Below, one piece after another: positions 44,346-55,022 of a stretch of DNA of 64,000 nucleotides. A program made the translations under genes and the position numbers. The notes under the pieces are model-generated. The model was not told the DNA's origin. It was given only the letters and a program-made list of their open reading frames with translations, and did not search any database. Every line of letters begins with the position of its first letter. Within the stretch, counting starts at the first letter, position 1. The stretch is from assembly GCF_003408705.1 (NCBI RefSeq), contig NZ_QAYL01000018.1:1-64000 (forward strand). Direction: 5' to 3'. The stretch comes from Mycobacterium uberis (lineage in GTDB: Bacteria; Actinomycetota; Actinomycetes; Mycobacteriales; Mycobacteriaceae).

Positions 44346-45195
44346 GGCCATGCCAGTAGAGCTCACGGTATTGGCCGACAAGCTCGGGAGACGCACCGGT
44401 CAGCCAAGAAATTGAGCCACGCAGATGTAGGCCGAAAACCGTCACATCGGTGGTGCCAGGCAGCCGCGATCTGGCCAAGCAGCCGATTGAGGTGTTCTAT
44501 GGAGTCAGTGCGATGCGGCCAGACTCGGTGCCACTATCACATGGTAGTCCAAGCTGACGTCGCAGATCGCGCTGATCAGCCCTAGACGCGCCTGCGGCGT
44601 TGGTGTGCTCGGTTCGACGTCACGATGCAGTTCCACGTCAGACACCGACACCGGGATCTGTTGCGCCGCGTCGGCGACGAGCGGCAGGTCTCAGCGCAAC
44701 AAGGCGGCCTTGGTCAAGATTGACAGTGGCGTAACGGACCCGACAAACGCACTGGTTATACCGGGTATCAGGGCATAGTGGCTTTCGGCACCCTGGTAAG
44801 GATCGGTGTTGGCACCCAGGGCGACCGTTTCATGCCACCACCACGGTGGCCGCAGCTCACGGCAAAAAACATCGGCAACGTTGGTCTTCACCACCACTTG
44901 GGTGTCCAAGTCGTTACCGCAGTTGCAATCCAGACATTCGCGGCTGAGAAGCTCGAAACAATAACGACAGCCATGCGAGCAGCCATCGTAACTGTTAACA
45001 GTATATTGAAACGGCAACGCGGCCGAGTCTGGCAGCTTGTTCAGCACTGATTTACATAGCACCTCGTGAGAGATGATGTCCGCAAAACGCGGAATGCGGA
45101 CACTTCGGACGAAGCCAATCCGCTGCAGCCCCGGAAGCGTCCCCGTCATCGACGGGCATCCTGTTGACCGCGACGGTCTGATCAGCCCAGCGTAT
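44310..45195 (-). pseudogene. Radical SAM protein, SPL-like (Rv2578c-like), decayed
   Basis: The 5' part keeps LPGLQRIGFVRSVR, LPDSAALPFQYTVNSYDGCSHGCRYCFE with the CxxxCxxC cluster motif, CLDCNCGNDLDTQVVVKTNVADV and ETVALGANTDPYQGAESHYALIPG. The 3' part, near 44330-44460, gives TTDVTVFGLHLRGS and SPELVGQYRELYW. Between them stops and frame changes occur. The probable start codon at 45195 is now ATA and a frameshift follows the first 18 codons. The open frame from 45230 is an artefact of that shift. Confidence 0.75.
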
Positions 45196-45244
45196 GCCCA
45201 TAGACGAACATTTGTTCGATAATTCGTCAAGGTCTCGACCGAAA

Positions 45245-45734
45245 GCGCTTTATCACCTCATTCATCCCTGAAGTGCCCGGCAATTGACCGCCATTGCCAC
45301 CATTGCCATACAACAAGCCTCCGGGCTCTCGCTGGGCTATGCCGCCGTCTCCGGAGATACCGCTGCCAATCAACGCGCATCTCAGCAGCGCCTTGGCGGG
45401 AGCGTTGATCAGATCAACAGGTCCTACTCCAGGGTCTGCAACTGCGAGACGTTCGTCGCCTCAGCGCCGGCGTACTGCGCCGCACCGGCATTTAATGCCT
45501 AGGCTAACTGTTGGTGAAATTGCACTATCTACGTGCTGAGCGCTTGATGTAGGACTGGCCATATCCAGAAAACAACGCCGCAATAGCTGCCGACACCTCA
45601 TAAACTCCGGCCGACAGCACTCCGGTTACCTGGGCAGCAGTTGCGGCATTGGCTTCGCTCAGCGAAGTACCGATCTCGTGCAGATCCGTCGCTGCGGCCG
45701 CCACCAGATCGGGGACCGCAATCACAAACGACAT
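45245..45734 (-). pseudogene. PE_PGRS-type protein, decayed
   Basis: The minus strand begins MSFVIAVPDLVAAAATDLHEIGTSLSEANAA.., VLSAGVYEVSAAIAALFSGYGQSY, the typical PE domain (PE itself now PD). It continues with FHQQLA-ALNAGAAQYAGAEATNVSQLQTLE, then INAPAKALL..LIGSG and GGLLYGNGGNGGQLPGTSG, i.e. the hinge and only two Gly-Gly-Asn-type PGRS repeats. Stops interrupt it after the PE domain. It stands where M. tuberculosis has the haloalkane dehalogenase gene Rv2579, of which I see nothing. Confidence 0.75.
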
Positions 45735-45867
45735 GCCCCTGCTCCCAACACCTAAGCATCCTCACGAACCGGCTTCTACAGCCGCATCAATTCCTCAATC
45801 GTATGGCAAATAACGGCAATGCCTGGTTCAGACGAACGATAAGTTTCGTTCGACGAGCTCGGCCGAG

Positions 45868-47145
45868 CTAACCCAGCGTCAAAAGCGAAATCACTTTGGC
45901 AACAACAGAATCTACAGATACTGAGACCTGCTCACCGGTGGCCAGGTCCTTTACCCCGACGCTGCCGGCCTCAATATCGCGATCACCGACTACTAACGCA
46001 ACGCGGGCACCGGAACGGTCAGCCGCGCGCATCGCGCCCTTGAGCCCGCGATCCCCATAAGCCAAGTCAACACGGACCCCAGCAGCACGCAACCGTCCGG
46101 CCAACACCGCCACCTTGAGCTTAGCGGCTTCGTTCAGCGGCACGCCGAACACGTCGCAGCGAGTGGTTTCCGCCACGGTCTTGCCCTCGGCGTGCAGCGC
46201 CAGCAGGGTCCGGTCCACCCCGAGTCCAAATCCGATGCCCGACAGGTCCTGTCCGCCGAGTTGGCGCATCAAACCATCGTACCGTCCACCGCCTCCGATG
46301 CCGGATTGCGCGCCTAAGCCAGGGTGGACAAACTCGAAGGTTGTTTTCGTGTAGTAATCCAGCCCTCGCACCATCCGTGGGTTGATGACGTATGGCACTC
46401 GCAGGGCGTCCAGATGAGCCAGCACAGTATCGAAATGCTGCTTGGCGACATCGGACAAGTGGTCAAGCAGCACCGGCGCTGCGGCTGTCATCGCTTGAAT
46501 CTGGGGTCGTTTGTCGTCGAGCACCCGAAGCGGGTTGAGCTCGGCGCGTCGGCGGGTGTGCTCGTCAAGATCGAGCTGAAAGAGGAACTTCTGCAACAGT
46601 TCTCGATACTGGGGGCGGCAGTTTTCATCACCCAGCGAGGTGATTTCCAGTCGGAACCCGTCCAGACCCAACGACCGGAAGCCTGCGTCGGCGATGGCGA
46701 TCACTTCGGCGTCTAGGGCCGGGTCATCGACACCGATCGCTTCGACGCCGACCTGTTGCAATTGACGATATCGGCCGGCCTGGGGGCGCTCATATCGGAA
46801 AAACGGACCCGCGTAGCACAACTTCACCGGCAGCATGCCGCGATCCAGACAGTGCTCAATCACTGCCCGCATCACCCCAGCGGTGCCCTCGGGACGCAAC
46901 GTCACTGAGCGGTCACCACGATCAACGAACGTATACATCTCCTTGGCCACCACGTCAGTGGATTCACCAACACCACGCGCGAACAGCGCAGTGTCCTCGA
47001 AGACGGGTAACTCGATGTCGCCGTAACCGGCCCGACGGGCGGCAGTAAGCAACCCATCACGTACCGCACCAAACTGCGCCGAGTCCGGCGGAAGATAGTC
47101 TGGCACCCCTTTGGGCCCAGAAAACGCAGTAAACACCTCTATCAC
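45868..47145 (-). CDS. hisS: Histidyl-tRNA synthetase
   Basis: Class II synthetase, 425 residues. [14 protein letters not shown] at the N-terminus, motif 2 near [16 protein letters not shown], the histidine-binding [13 protein letters not shown] and the GGGGRYDGL loop, motif 3 [15 protein letters not shown], and the C-terminal anticodon-binding domain. GTG start at 47145 ([11 protein letters not shown]) lies 3 bases after the stop of the upstream glyoxalase-like gene, with GAGGG 10 bases before it; a second GTG at residue 4 is possible. Confidence 0.96.
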   Translation of the reverse strand: MIEVFTAFSGPKGVPDYLPPDSAQFGAVRDGLLTAARRAGYGDIELPVFEDTALFARGVGESTDVVAKEMYTFVDRGDRSVTLRPEGTAGVMRAVIEHCLDRGMLPVKLCYAGPFFRYERPQAGRYRQLQQVGVEAIGVDDPALDAEVIAIADAGFRSLGLDGFRLEITSLGDENCRPQYRELLQKFLFQLDLDEHTRRRAELNPLRVLDDKRPQIQAMTAAAPVLLDHLSDVAKQHFDTVLAHLDALRVPYVINPRMVRGLDYYTKTTFEFVHPGLGAQSGIGGGGRYDGLMRQLGGQDLSGIGFGLGVDRTLLALHAEGKTVAETTRCDVFGVPLNEAAKLKVAVLAGRLRAAGVRVDLAYGDRGLKGAMRAADRSGARVALVVGDRDIEAGSVGVKDLATGEQVSVSVDSVVAKVISLLTLG

Positions 47146-47148
47146 AAG

Positions 47149-47805
47149 CTATAGACCCTCGAGAAACAGATTGAAACGACGCTCAGCGCCTATAGTGGTG
47201 GAGTTGCCATGCCCGGGTAGTACCACGGTCTTGTCGTCGAGTACCATCAATTTTTCGACGATGGAGCGGTATAGGTCACGGCCACTGCCACCGAACAGGT
47301 CGGTGCGGCCGATGGTGCGCTCGAACAACGTGTCGCCGGTCAACACCACATCGGTGTCTGCCGTGACCCGGAAGCACACAGAACCGCGGGTATGTCCGGG
47401 TGTGTAATCGACATTGATGGTCACACTGCCCAAGTCGAGCTTGTCACCATCCCGGTCTAACTCGACGACCTGCTTAGGCTCGCGGAAGAACGCCCCCGTG
47501 ACGACCTGTGCCATCCGCGGACCGAAGCCGAAGATCGGATCAGTCAGCATGAACCGGTCCTTGGGATGAATGTACGTCGGGCAACCATAGGTGTCGGACA
47601 CTTTCTGAGCCGACCACATGTGGTCGATGTGTCCATGGGTGAGCAGCACCGCAACCGGGGTCAAACGATTCTGGTCGAGGATGCGCCGCAGCGGACCCAT
47701 CGCACGCTGGCCAGGATCCACGATAACGGCATCCGTGCCCGGCCGATCGGCCAGCACATAACAGTTACACTGCAGCATCCCGGCGGGAAATCCGGTGATT
47801 AACAC
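47149..47805 (-). CDS. Metallo-beta-lactamase fold hydrolase, glyoxalase II-like (Rv2581c-like)
   Basis: 218 residues with the dinuclear zinc motif THGHIDH near residue 56, further ligands in the GHTRGS, TGDTLF and PGHGNST motifs. Such proteins hydrolyse thioesters; mycobacteria lack glutathione, so the natural substrate (a mycothiol or other thioester) is uncertain. Transcribed with hisS (3-base gap) and divergently from ppiB. A conserved pair in actinobacteria. Confidence 0.92.
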   Translation of the reverse strand: MLITGFPAGMLQCNCYVLADRPGTDAVIVDPGQRAMGPLRRILDQNRLTPVAVLLTHGHIDHMWSAQKVSDTYGCPTYIHPKDRFMLTDPIFGFGPRMAQVVTGAFFREPKQVVELDRDGDKLDLGSVTINVDYTPGHTRGSVCFRVTADTDVVLTGDTLFERTIGRTDLFGGSGRDLYRSIVEKLMVLDDKTVVLPGHGNSTTIGAERRFNLFLEGL

Positions 47806-47893
47806 GGCCCCAGTTTCCCATCCCTAGCCGCCGTCGACGATGCGGGCTGCGACGGCCCGCTCAGCAGCCGGACAAGATGCCAGGAAATGAAGA

Positions 47894-47923
47894 CTTGACA
47901 CGGGTCAAGGCGACCACATTAGC
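47894..47923 (+). promoter_or_regulatory. Candidate ppiB promoter with inverted repeat over the -35 box
   Basis: TTGACA at 47895-47900, a 17-base spacer and ATTAGC at 47918-47923 form a plausible SigA-type promoter. A perfect 6-bp inverted repeat CTTGAC-ACGG-GTCAAG (47894-47909) covers the -35, so a dimeric repressor could block it. The ppiB start lies 55 bases downstream. Confidence 0.45.
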
Positions 47924-47977
47924 CTGGGCTGGCAAACTCGGCTCCCACTATCGGATAACCATGGAGGCATACCGGAC

Positions 47978-48865
47978 ATGCCGACCAACGAACAGCGACG
48001 CGTGAGCGCCAAACGTAAACTCAAACGGCAGCTGGAACGCCGCGCTAGGCAGGCCCGATGGCGCCGAGTCCTCGTGATCAGTAGTGGTGTGGTAGTGGTG
48101 GCGGCCATGATCGCCGCGGTAGTGGTTACCATCGTGGCCAATAAGCATAGTCATAAGAGCGATGCCGCTTCGACGACCGCCAGCAACTCGGCGACAACGA
48201 CTAAGGCTTCCGCTGTCACGCCGTCGGTTCCACAGTTACCATCGTTCCAGCCGTCGGACAAACTGGGCGCCAACTGCCAGTACCCGCCATCGGCGGACAA
48301 GGCCACCAAGCCGGTCAAACCGCCACGGACCGGCAAGGTGCCTACCGATCCAGCCACGGTGAGCGCGAGCATGGTTACCAATCAGGGCAATATCGGGCTG
48401 CTGTTAAACAACGCCAAATCACCTTGCACGGTAAACAGCTTCGCCAGTCTGACCGGCCAAGGCTTCTTTAACGACACAAAATGTCACCGGTTGACCACAT
48501 CCCCGATGCTGGGCGTCTTACAGTGCGGCGACCCGAAAGGTAACGGTACCGGCGGCCCGGGCTATGAGTTCGCTAACGAGTACCCTGCTGATCAGTATCC
48601 GCCTAATGACCCCAAATTGCAGCAGCCTGTTCTATATCCCCGTGGCACGCTGGCAATGGCCAATGCCGGTCCGAACACCAATGGCAGCCAATTCTTCTTA
48701 GTTTACCAGGATTCACAGCTACCGCCCGAATACACCGTCTTCGGCACGATCCAGGCCGACGGGCTGGCTACACTGGACAAGATCGCCCAGGGTGGAGTCG
48801 CCGGCGGCGGTGAAGACGGGCCACCAGCCATCAAAGTCACCATCAAGTCGTTACTGCTCGACTAA
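47978..48865 (+). CDS. ppiB: Membrane-anchored peptidyl-prolyl cis-trans isomerase (cyclophilin)
   Basis: 295 residues. A highly basic N-terminus (RRVSAKRKLKRQLERRARQ) precedes one transmembrane helix at about 30-53, a Ser/Thr/Ala-rich linker to about 100, then a cyclophilin domain (about 128-295) facing the outside. NSQFFL-type motif appears as NGSQFFLVYQDS, with GTLAMANAGPNTNGSQ and YTVFG. The domain is divergent in the FxRxxxxF region (KCHRLTTSPMLGVLQCGDP), as in Rv2582. Good GGAGG site before the ATG. Confidence 0.93.
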   Translation: MPTNEQRRVSAKRKLKRQLERRARQARWRRVLVISSGVVVVAAMIAAVVVTIVANKHSHKSDAASTTASNSATTTKASAVTPSVPQLPSFQPSDKLGANCQYPPSADKATKPVKPPRTGKVPTDPATVSASMVTNQGNIGLLLNNAKSPCTVNSFASLTGQGFFNDTKCHRLTTSPMLGVLQCGDPKGNGTGGPGYEFANEYPADQYPPNDPKLQQPVLYPRGTLAMANAGPNTNGSQFFLVYQDSQLPPEYTVFGTIQADGLATLDKIAQGGVAGGGEDGPPAIKVTIKSLLLD

Positions 48866-48888
48866 CCGGCCAGTCGCCCGCATCGGGG

Positions 48889-48906
48889 CACGGTGAGCTT
48901 ACCGTG
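48889..48906. terminator. Candidate bidirectional hairpin terminator between ppiB and relA
   Basis: CACGGTGAGCTTACCGTG forms an 8-bp stem (one G-T pair) with a 2-base minimal loop. It lies 24 bases after the ppiB stop and 12 bases from the relA stop, in a convergent gap. No T-run, as usual for mycobacteria. Confidence 0.45.
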
Positions 48907-48917
48907 TAACCGCAACG

Positions 48918-51290
48918 TCAGGACGCAGACGTCACCCGATAAACGTCATAGACGCCTTCGACATTGCGGACCACATTGAGCAGGTGTCTGAGATGCTTGG
49001 GGTCACCCATTTCGAAAGTAAACCGGCTGATCGCTACCCGGTCGCCTGACGTGGTGACCGACGCCGACAGGATGTTCACCTTTTCGTCGGCCAGCGCGTG
49101 TGTTATGTCCGATAGCAGCCGATGCCGGTCGAGCGCCTCAACCTGAATCGCCACCAAAAACACCGACGACAACGACGGCGCCCATAGCACCTCGATGATG
49201 CGCTCGGCCTGCTGCTGCAGAGATGCGGCGTTGGTGCAGTCGGTACGGTGAACACTGACCCCGCCGCCACGGGTGACGAATCCCATGATCGCATCGCCGG
49301 GCACCGGCGTGCAGCATTTGGCTAGCTTGGTCAACACGCCTGGGGCGCCAGGGACCGAAACCCCGACATCGTCGGTACTGCGTTGACGGCGCAACACAGT
49401 CGTCGGTGTCGACCGTTCGGCCAATTCCTCTTCAGCCTGATCGATACCACCCAGCTCGGCCAACAGTCGGTACACGACGTGCCGGGCGGACACGTGTCCC
49501 TCACCGATTGCGGTATACAGCGCGGACACGTCAGCGTAATGCAGCTCGCGGGCCACTGCCGCCATGGAATCACCATTCACCAAGCGTTGCAACGGAAGTC
49601 CACCGCGACGCACCTCACGGGCCATCGCATCCTTACCCGCCTCCAGTGCTTCCTCACGTCGCTCCTTGGCGAACCATTGGCGGATCTTTGTCTTCGCACG
49701 CGGCGACACCACAAACTGCTGCCAATCCCGCGATGGTCCGGCATTAAGCGCTTTGGACGTGAAAACCTCAACGACTTCCCCGTTTTCCAGCTTACGCTCC
49801 AGTGCCACCAGTCGCCCGTTGACTCTGGCACCGATGCAGCGGTGCCCGACCTCAGTGTGCACCGCGTAGGCAAAGTCCACCGACGTCGAACCCGTCGGCA
49901 GCATGATGACATCCCCTTTGGGGGTGAAAACGAAAATCTCTTGCACCGCAAGGTCGTAACGCAACGACTCCAAGAACTCGCCCGGATCGGCTGCCTCTCG
50001 CTGCCAGTCGAGCAGTTGCCGCATCCAGGCCATATCATCGATCTCGGCGGCCGCATGTTGATGAAGAAGACCGTTGCGGCCCTTGGCTTCCTTGTAGCGC
50101 CAGTGCGCAGCGATACCGTATTCAGCTGTACGGTGCATGTCGCGAGTGCGGATCTGCACCTCCAGCGGTTTGCCCTCAGGCCCGACGACCGTGGTGTGTA
50201 GCGACTGGTACACACCATATCTCGGCTGAGCGATGTAATCCTTAAATCGTCCCGCCATTGGCTGCCACAACGAATGCACCACGCCGACAGCAGCATAACA
50301 GTCTCGGATCTCGTCGCACAGGATGCGAATGCCGACCAAGTCGTGGATGTCGTCAAAGTCTCGCCCTTTGACGATCATTTTCTGATAGACCGACCAGTAA
50401 TGCTTAGGCCGTCCTTCCACCGTCGCCTTGATTTTCGACGCACCCAAGGTGCTGATGATCTCGGCACGGACCTTGGCCAGGTAGGTGTCACGCGATGGCG
50501 CACGACCCGCAACCAGCCTAACGATCTCCTCATACTTTTTGGGGTGCAAAATCGCAAAGGAAAGATCTTCCAACTCCCATTTAACATTAGCCATACCCAG
50601 CCGATGCGCAAGTGGCGCAATGACTTCTAATGTCTCTCGGGCCTTGCGCGCCTGCTTTTCCGGGGACAGGAAGCGCATAGTGCGCATGTTATGCAGCCGG
50701 TCAGCTACCTTGATCACCAACACCCGCGGATCGCGGGCCATCGCGGTAATCATCTTGCGGATGGTCTCACCCTCGGCGACGCTGGTCAGCACCACCCGAT
50801 CCAACTTGGTCACCCCGTCGACGAGATGGCCTACCTCTTCGCCGAATTCTTCGGACAGTGCTTCCAGCGTGTAGCCGGTGTCCTCAACCGTATCGTGCAA
50901 TAGCGCGGCCACCAGGGTAGTGGTGTCCATGCCTAGCTCCGCCAAAATGTTGGCAACGGCCAGCGGATGAGTGATGTACGGATCACCGGAACGCCGTAGT
51001 TGACTGGCATGCCGTTGGGCGGCAACCTCAAAGGCTCGCTGTACCAGCGACAGGTTTGCCTTAGGATAAATTTCCCGATGCACCGCCACCAGAGGTTCGA
51101 GTACGGGACTGATCGTGCTGCGTTGTGCGGTCATCCGGCGGGCCAACCGAGCCCGGACTCGACGAGAAGCACTGCTAGCAGTCTTCAAGTTTTCGACAGA
51201 CGGCTCCGATGGCTCAACAGCCGGCCCAAAGACCAGCGAAGCTGGTGCCAACGGTTGCAGAACTTGCGCCGGGCCCTGGTCATCCGCCAC
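48918..51290 (-). CDS. relA: Bifunctional (p)ppGpp synthetase/hydrolase (Rel)
   Basis: Single long RelA/SpoT homologue of mycobacteria; makes (p)ppGpp on ribosome-sensed starvation and degrades it. 790 residues from GTG 51290 (preceded by GGAGG). HD hydrolase domain ([35 protein letters not shown]), synthetase domain ([41 protein letters not shown]), TGS ([15 protein letters not shown]), a zinc-finger-like/helical part ([19 protein letters not shown]) and C-terminal ACT domain. All parts present. Downstream of apt with a 95-base gap. In-frame start at 51329 is not preferred. Confidence 0.97.
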   Translation of the reverse strand: MADDQGPAQVLQPLAPASLVFGPAVEPSEPSVENLKTASSASRRVRARLARRMTAQRSTISPVLEPLVAVHREIYPKANLSLVQRAFEVAAQRHASQLRRSGDPYITHPLAVANILAELGMDTTTLVAALLHDTVEDTGYTLEALSEEFGEEVGHLVDGVTKLDRVVLTSVAEGETIRKMITAMARDPRVLVIKVADRLHNMRTMRFLSPEKQARKARETLEVIAPLAHRLGMANVKWELEDLSFAILHPKKYEEIVRLVAGRAPSRDTYLAKVRAEIISTLGASKIKATVEGRPKHYWSVYQKMIVKGRDFDDIHDLVGIRILCDEIRDCYAAVGVVHSLWQPMAGRFKDYIAQPRYGVYQSLHTTVVGPEGKPLEVQIRTRDMHRTAEYGIAAHWRYKEAKGRNGLLHQHAAAEIDDMAWMRQLLDWQREAADPGEFLESLRYDLAVQEIFVFTPKGDVIMLPTGSTSVDFAYAVHTEVGHRCIGARVNGRLVALERKLENGEVVEVFTSKALNAGPSRDWQQFVVSPRAKTKIRQWFAKERREEALEAGKDAMAREVRRGGLPLQRLVNGDSMAAVARELHYADVSALYTAIGEGHVSARHVVYRLLAELGGIDQAEEELAERSTPTTVLRRQRSTDDVGVSVPGAPGVLTKLAKCCTPVPGDAIMGFVTRGGGVSVHRTDCTNAASLQQQAERIIEVLWAPSLSSVFLVAIQVEALDRHRLLSDITHALADEKVNILSASVTTSGDRVAISRFTFEMGDPKHLRHLLNVVRNVEGVYDVYRVTSAS

Positions 51291-51385
51291 GTTGGTCACC
51301 TCCGACCTTGAGGGTATCTCTGAGTCCAACTACCCCACTGTTCCCGGGCTACTCCGGCGCGGTTGGAAGTACTCGGGTCGCGAAG

Positions 51386-51928
51386 CTAGGCACGGCTCAA
51401 GCTGTGTACCTGCAGCGGCACAACCGCCTCGCGACCACCCAATTCCGTAAGTTCCATCACCACCGCCGCCATAATGACACCAGCCCCACTGCGCTCCAGC
51501 AACCGGCACGCCGCACCGAGGGTGCCGCCAGTGGCCAAGACGTCATCAATGATCACCACGTTGCGGCCGCGCAGCTCGACACTGTCAGCGGGAATCTCGA
51601 CGGTGCCGCTGCCGTACTCCATGATGTAATCCTCGCTGAACACCGGCGGCGGCAGCTTGCCGCCCTTGCGAACAGCCAGCACACCGACACCGAGCCGGGC
51701 CGCGGTAGCCGCCGCCACCATAGTCCCTCGGGATTCAATGCCGACGACCAAATTAGCGCCAGCCGCAACGTCGGCTAGTGCATCGATCACCGTGGCCATT
51801 GCTTGGTTGTCGGCGAACAACGGAGTGAGATCTTTGAACTGGATTCCTGGCGTCGGGAAATCGATTACATCCCGGGTCCGAGCAGCGATAAGGTCGGCTA
51901 CGGAAGCACCCCCCCTAGGACGTTTCAC
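51386..51928 (-). CDS. apt: Adenine phosphoribosyltransferase
   Basis: Salvages adenine to AMP with PRPP. The PRPP loop [17 protein letters not shown] is intact; [15 protein letters not shown] and [10 protein letters not shown] are family signatures. 180 residues from GTG 51928, which overlaps the stop of the upstream lipoprotein gene as GTGA; ATG at 51943 is an alternative. The residues [12 protein letters not shown] fit the family better than I recall for the M. tuberculosis protein. Lies between Rv2585c-like and relA, an order conserved in actinobacteria. Confidence 0.93.
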   Translation of the reverse strand: MKRPRGGASVADLIAARTRDVIDFPTPGIQFKDLTPLFADNQAMATVIDALADVAAGANLVVGIESRGTMVAAATAARLGVGVLAVRKGGKLPPPVFSEDYIMEYGSGTVEIPADSVELRGRNVVIIDDVLATGGTLGAACRLLERSGAGVIMAAVVMELTELGGREAVVPLQVHSLSRA

Positions 51929-53631
51929 TGTATTAACGCCCATCTGTCCATGTTCCAACCTGCGCCCCAACGGGTCGGATTCCTGTTCACTGCATACATC
52001 GTCCTCGACTTCAGCAGCATTCGCTGCTGCCGGTATAGAGGCAATGTCGGCATATCTGCCCAAAGCACCGGTGCACTATCGGCGAGCAGCCGAACGCACT
52101 CGGCCGGATTAGCAGATACCGCCAGCGCACCGATAGTGTTGTCGACCTGAGCGTTTGCGTAGCCTGACAGGTTGTTGCCGTTGCCGCTGTGTAAGTCGTA
52201 GGCGTCTATCGCGGATGACCCACTTGATCCACTGCCGGTGGCACCACCGGTACTGGCCAACAGCACGTCGATCTTTCCGTCCCGAAGCGCCCGCGGGCCC
52301 GAGGGATCCGTCGCGGAATCCAGGGTGACGTTGGACACAATGATACCAGCTGCAGCGCACGCATTGGCGATGGTCCCGACGGTGGCCGCCAACCGTGCGT
52401 TGGGCCCTTGGTAACCGATCCGCACCGGCAGCACTGCACCACCAAGCGTGGCACGCGCTGCGGCGGGATCCGCCTTGCTGAACTGGCTGGCTTCAGGGGC
52501 ACCGTCGGTCACAGCGATGGCATCCTCGGTGGTCGGAAACAGACGTGAGTTGGCGATCGATACCCCCGCGTCCCGAGCGATCACATCCCGAGGCGTACAT
52601 AGCGCGAGCGCACGGCGAGCGGCAGCCGCAGCCAGCAGCCCCTGCGGCGCAAAGATCAGTTGCTCAATGCCCGCCGACGGCGAGTCGGTACGCGCGTAGT
52701 TGTCCGGAGTGGCCAGCGATCCCGACGACCCAACCGCGACGTCGACAACGTCGACGCTTCGGTTGTTGACTCGGTCACCGATATCAGCTCCCTGCGGCCA
52801 TACTGTGATCCGCTTGGTGATCGCCCTGGAGCCCCACCAACGGTCGTTGGCAACAAGGACGACACCGCCACCATTCAGAACGGATTCGATCTTGTATGGG
52901 CCTGATGATGGGAAACGTTTCAAATCGACAGCTGGTTTGAGGTCCCAGGTGGTGTTCCACAATCGCGCAATCTGAGCCACCAATGGCACCTTGTTGGACA
53001 ACAATACCGCCGTGACGTCGATATCCAGCTGCTCGGCGATGATGTGTGACGGCATTATTGAGGTTGCGGTGAAAAGATGATTGTAGTCGACAACGCCGCG
53101 ATCCGGGACGAAGGACACTCGCGCGTTCTTCTGCCCGGCCAGACACTCAATATTGGCGATGTCGCGGTAACCAGCCTGGTTAGCAGCATCGAAGCCAGGA
53201 AACCGCCCGGACTGGGCCGCCCAGGTCAACACCAGATCGTCGCAGGTCACCGGCTTGCCGTCGGAGTAGATAGCATTGTCAGCGATCTGATAGTCGAGCA
53301 CTAATGGCGTACCGTCCACCACCGTAATGGTTCCGAAATCGTGGTCAGCGACCACCTGTCCATCCGGGCCATGATAGCCAAAACCAACGAGCGTGCGGGC
53401 AAACGCTTGCGCTCCGGCCGACGCGGCACCGACGACGGTGTTGGTGTTATAGGTGCTCAACGCACCATCGACCACATAGACGATCTCCCCCGCGGCGCTG
53501 CCAGAACATGCGGTCAACGTCAAAGAAGTCACCAGCGTCGCGATCAAACCTACCGCGATCCACGGCAAAACTCCGAGTAAGCCGGCCAACAAGTCACCAT
53601 CGCCCACGGCTCGCCGACCTAGGGTGGCCAC
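51925..53631 (-). CDS. Family 5 extracellular solute-binding lipoprotein (Rv2585c-like)
   Basis: 568 residues. Signal sequence with basic start and hydrophobic core ([17 protein letters not shown]) ending in the lipobox LTAC, Cys42 being the lipidation site. The rest is a DppA/OppA-type periplasmic binding fold ([41 protein letters not shown]). A peptide-binding role is inferred from the family; no ABC permease genes are next to it. GTG start at 53631, 5 bases after the secF stop; GTG at 53607 is also possible. Stop overlaps apt. Confidence 0.9.
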   Translation of the reverse strand: MATLGRRAVGDGDLLAGLLGVLPWIAVGLIATLVTSLTLTACSGSAAGEIVYVVDGALSTYNTNTVVGAASAGAQAFARTLVGFGYHGPDGQVVADHDFGTITVVDGTPLVLDYQIADNAIYSDGKPVTCDDLVLTWAAQSGRFPGFDAANQAGYRDIANIECLAGQKNARVSFVPDRGVVDYNHLFTATSIMPSHIIAEQLDIDVTAVLLSNKVPLVAQIARLWNTTWDLKPAVDLKRFPSSGPYKIESVLNGGGVVLVANDRWWGSRAITKRITVWPQGADIGDRVNNRSVDVVDVAVGSSGSLATPDNYARTDSPSAGIEQLIFAPQGLLAAAAARRALALCTPRDVIARDAGVSIANSRLFPTTEDAIAVTDGAPEASQFSKADPAAARATLGGAVLPVRIGYQGPNARLAATVGTIANACAAAGIIVSNVTLDSATDPSGPRALRDGKIDVLLASTGGATGSGSSGSSAIDAYDLHSGNGNNLSGYANAQVDNTIGALAVSANPAECVRLLADSAPVLWADMPTLPLYRQQRMLLKSRTMYAVNRNPTRWGAGWNMDRWALIQ

Positions 53632-53636
53632 CCTGA

Positions 53637-55019
53637 CTACCGCCGGCCGGCGTTCCGCTTGCCGCTAGGACGTCGAGTACCGGTCGGCCGCACCGGACGC
53701 GCCCCTGGTTCCGGCTTACTGGGTGCTGTCGAAGCGGACATGATGGCAGCCTCGGTGTCCTCCTGCAACGATGCGTCAGCACAGGATTCCGCTTGATCCT
53801 GCGGTTTTGCGGTGTCTGATGTAGTGTTGCTGTCAACGTTTTTTGCGGGCACATGCGAACCGGGGATGCGCCGTTTGACTACCCGACGGGTATGAGTGCG
53901 TACCAGCTCGGTGCGTTCACGAAGCGTGACCAACAGTGGAGTGGCAAAAAAGATCGACGAATAGGTGCCGACGATGATGCCGACCAGCTGCACCAGTGCC
54001 AGGTCTTTCAACGTGCCTACGCCCAGCAGCCACACCGCGACCACCATCAGCGCCATCACCGGCAATACCGAGATCAGGCTGGTGTTAATCGATCGCATGA
54101 AAGTCTGATTGATCGCCAGGTTGGCATGCTCGGCGAAAGTACGCCGAGTGGTGTGCTGGAAGCCATGTGTGTTCTCCTCAACTTTGTCGAACACGATGAC
54201 GGTGTCATAGAGAGAGAAACCGAGGATCGTCAGCAAGCCGATGACAGTGGCTGGAGTGACTTCGAAACCTACCAGCGAGTACACGCCGGCGGTGACGGTC
54301 AGGTCGAAACACATGGTCGTCAGTGCGGAGACGGCCATATAACGCTCGTACCGCACGGTGATATATAGGCCGACGAGCAACAGGAACACCACCAGGGCTA
54401 TCACTGCCTTCTTGGTGATCTGACCGCCCCAGGTCTCCGATACCTCCGCGTCGCTGATGGCCTGCTTGCTAAGCTTACCGTCGGCGCCTGTAGGTCCGAA
54501 TACGTCGAACAAGGCGTTACGCAACTTCGACGTCTGATCATTGGACAGCGTTTTCGAACTGATCTGCACTGTAGCTGACGTGCCGCTACCGACGATTACC
54601 ACCGATTCCGGATCACTACCGAGGGTCTTCTTAAAAAGATCAGCAACTTGCGCAACCGCAATTGTGCCTGTTGTACCTGCAACAGGCATTGACACGGTGG
54701 TGCCACCCTTGAAATCAATCCCGAAAGTGAACCCACGAACGACGATAGACACAACAACGAGCGCCACAATGGCACCTGCTACCGCGTAGCACAGCCGTCG
54801 GCGTCCCACCACCTCAAACGCACCCGTACCGGTGTAGAGCCGGGAAAGAAAGCCGTGCCGCGGCAGGTGTATGACAGTATCGTCAGCCAGCTTCATGGCA
54901 TCTTCGGCGCCTTCGTTGACATAGACCGCACCGGCGCTCTCGCCATCGGTGTTGTCATCTCGGTCTGGTTCGCCGATGCCCTTGGTGATCTCGGTGCCAA
55001 CCTTAGCACTGGAGGCCAT
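53637..55019 (-). CDS. secF: Protein translocase subunit SecF
   Basis: Six-helix RND-like subunit that with SecD assists SecYEG export using the proton gradient. 460 residues: cytoplasmic acidic N-terminus, TM1 about residues 78-95, periplasmic loop with FGIDFKGGT, then TM2-6 with VIGLLTILGFSLYDTVIVFDKVEEN (read as LTILGFSLYDTVIVFDKV) and MRSINTSLISVLPV. A long C-terminal tail of about 90 residues, charged and Pro/Arg-rich, is typical of mycobacterial SecF. Starts 3 bases after secD. Confidence 0.96.
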   Translation of the reverse strand: MASSAKVGTEITKGIGEPDRDDNTDGESAGAVYVNEGAEDAMKLADDTVIHLPRHGFLSRLYTGTGAFEVVGRRRLCYAVAGAIVALVVVSIVVRGFTFGIDFKGGTTVSMPVAGTTGTIAVAQVADLFKKTLGSDPESVVIVGSGTSATVQISSKTLSNDQTSKLRNALFDVFGPTGADGKLSKQAISDAEVSETWGGQITKKAVIALVVFLLLVGLYITVRYERYMAVSALTTMCFDLTVTAGVYSLVGFEVTPATVIGLLTILGFSLYDTVIVFDKVEENTHGFQHTTRRTFAEHANLAINQTFMRSINTSLISVLPVMALMVVAVWLLGVGTLKDLALVQLVGIIVGTYSSIFFATPLLVTLRERTELVRTHTRRVVKRRIPGSHVPAKNVDSNTTSDTAKPQDQAESCADASLQEDTEAAIMSASTAPSKPEPGARPVRPTGTRRPSGKRNAGRR

Positions 55020-55022
55020 CCG

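Noticed and set aside
49383..50201. 272-codon plus-strand frame
   Set aside because: Antisense to relA domains; shadow frame.
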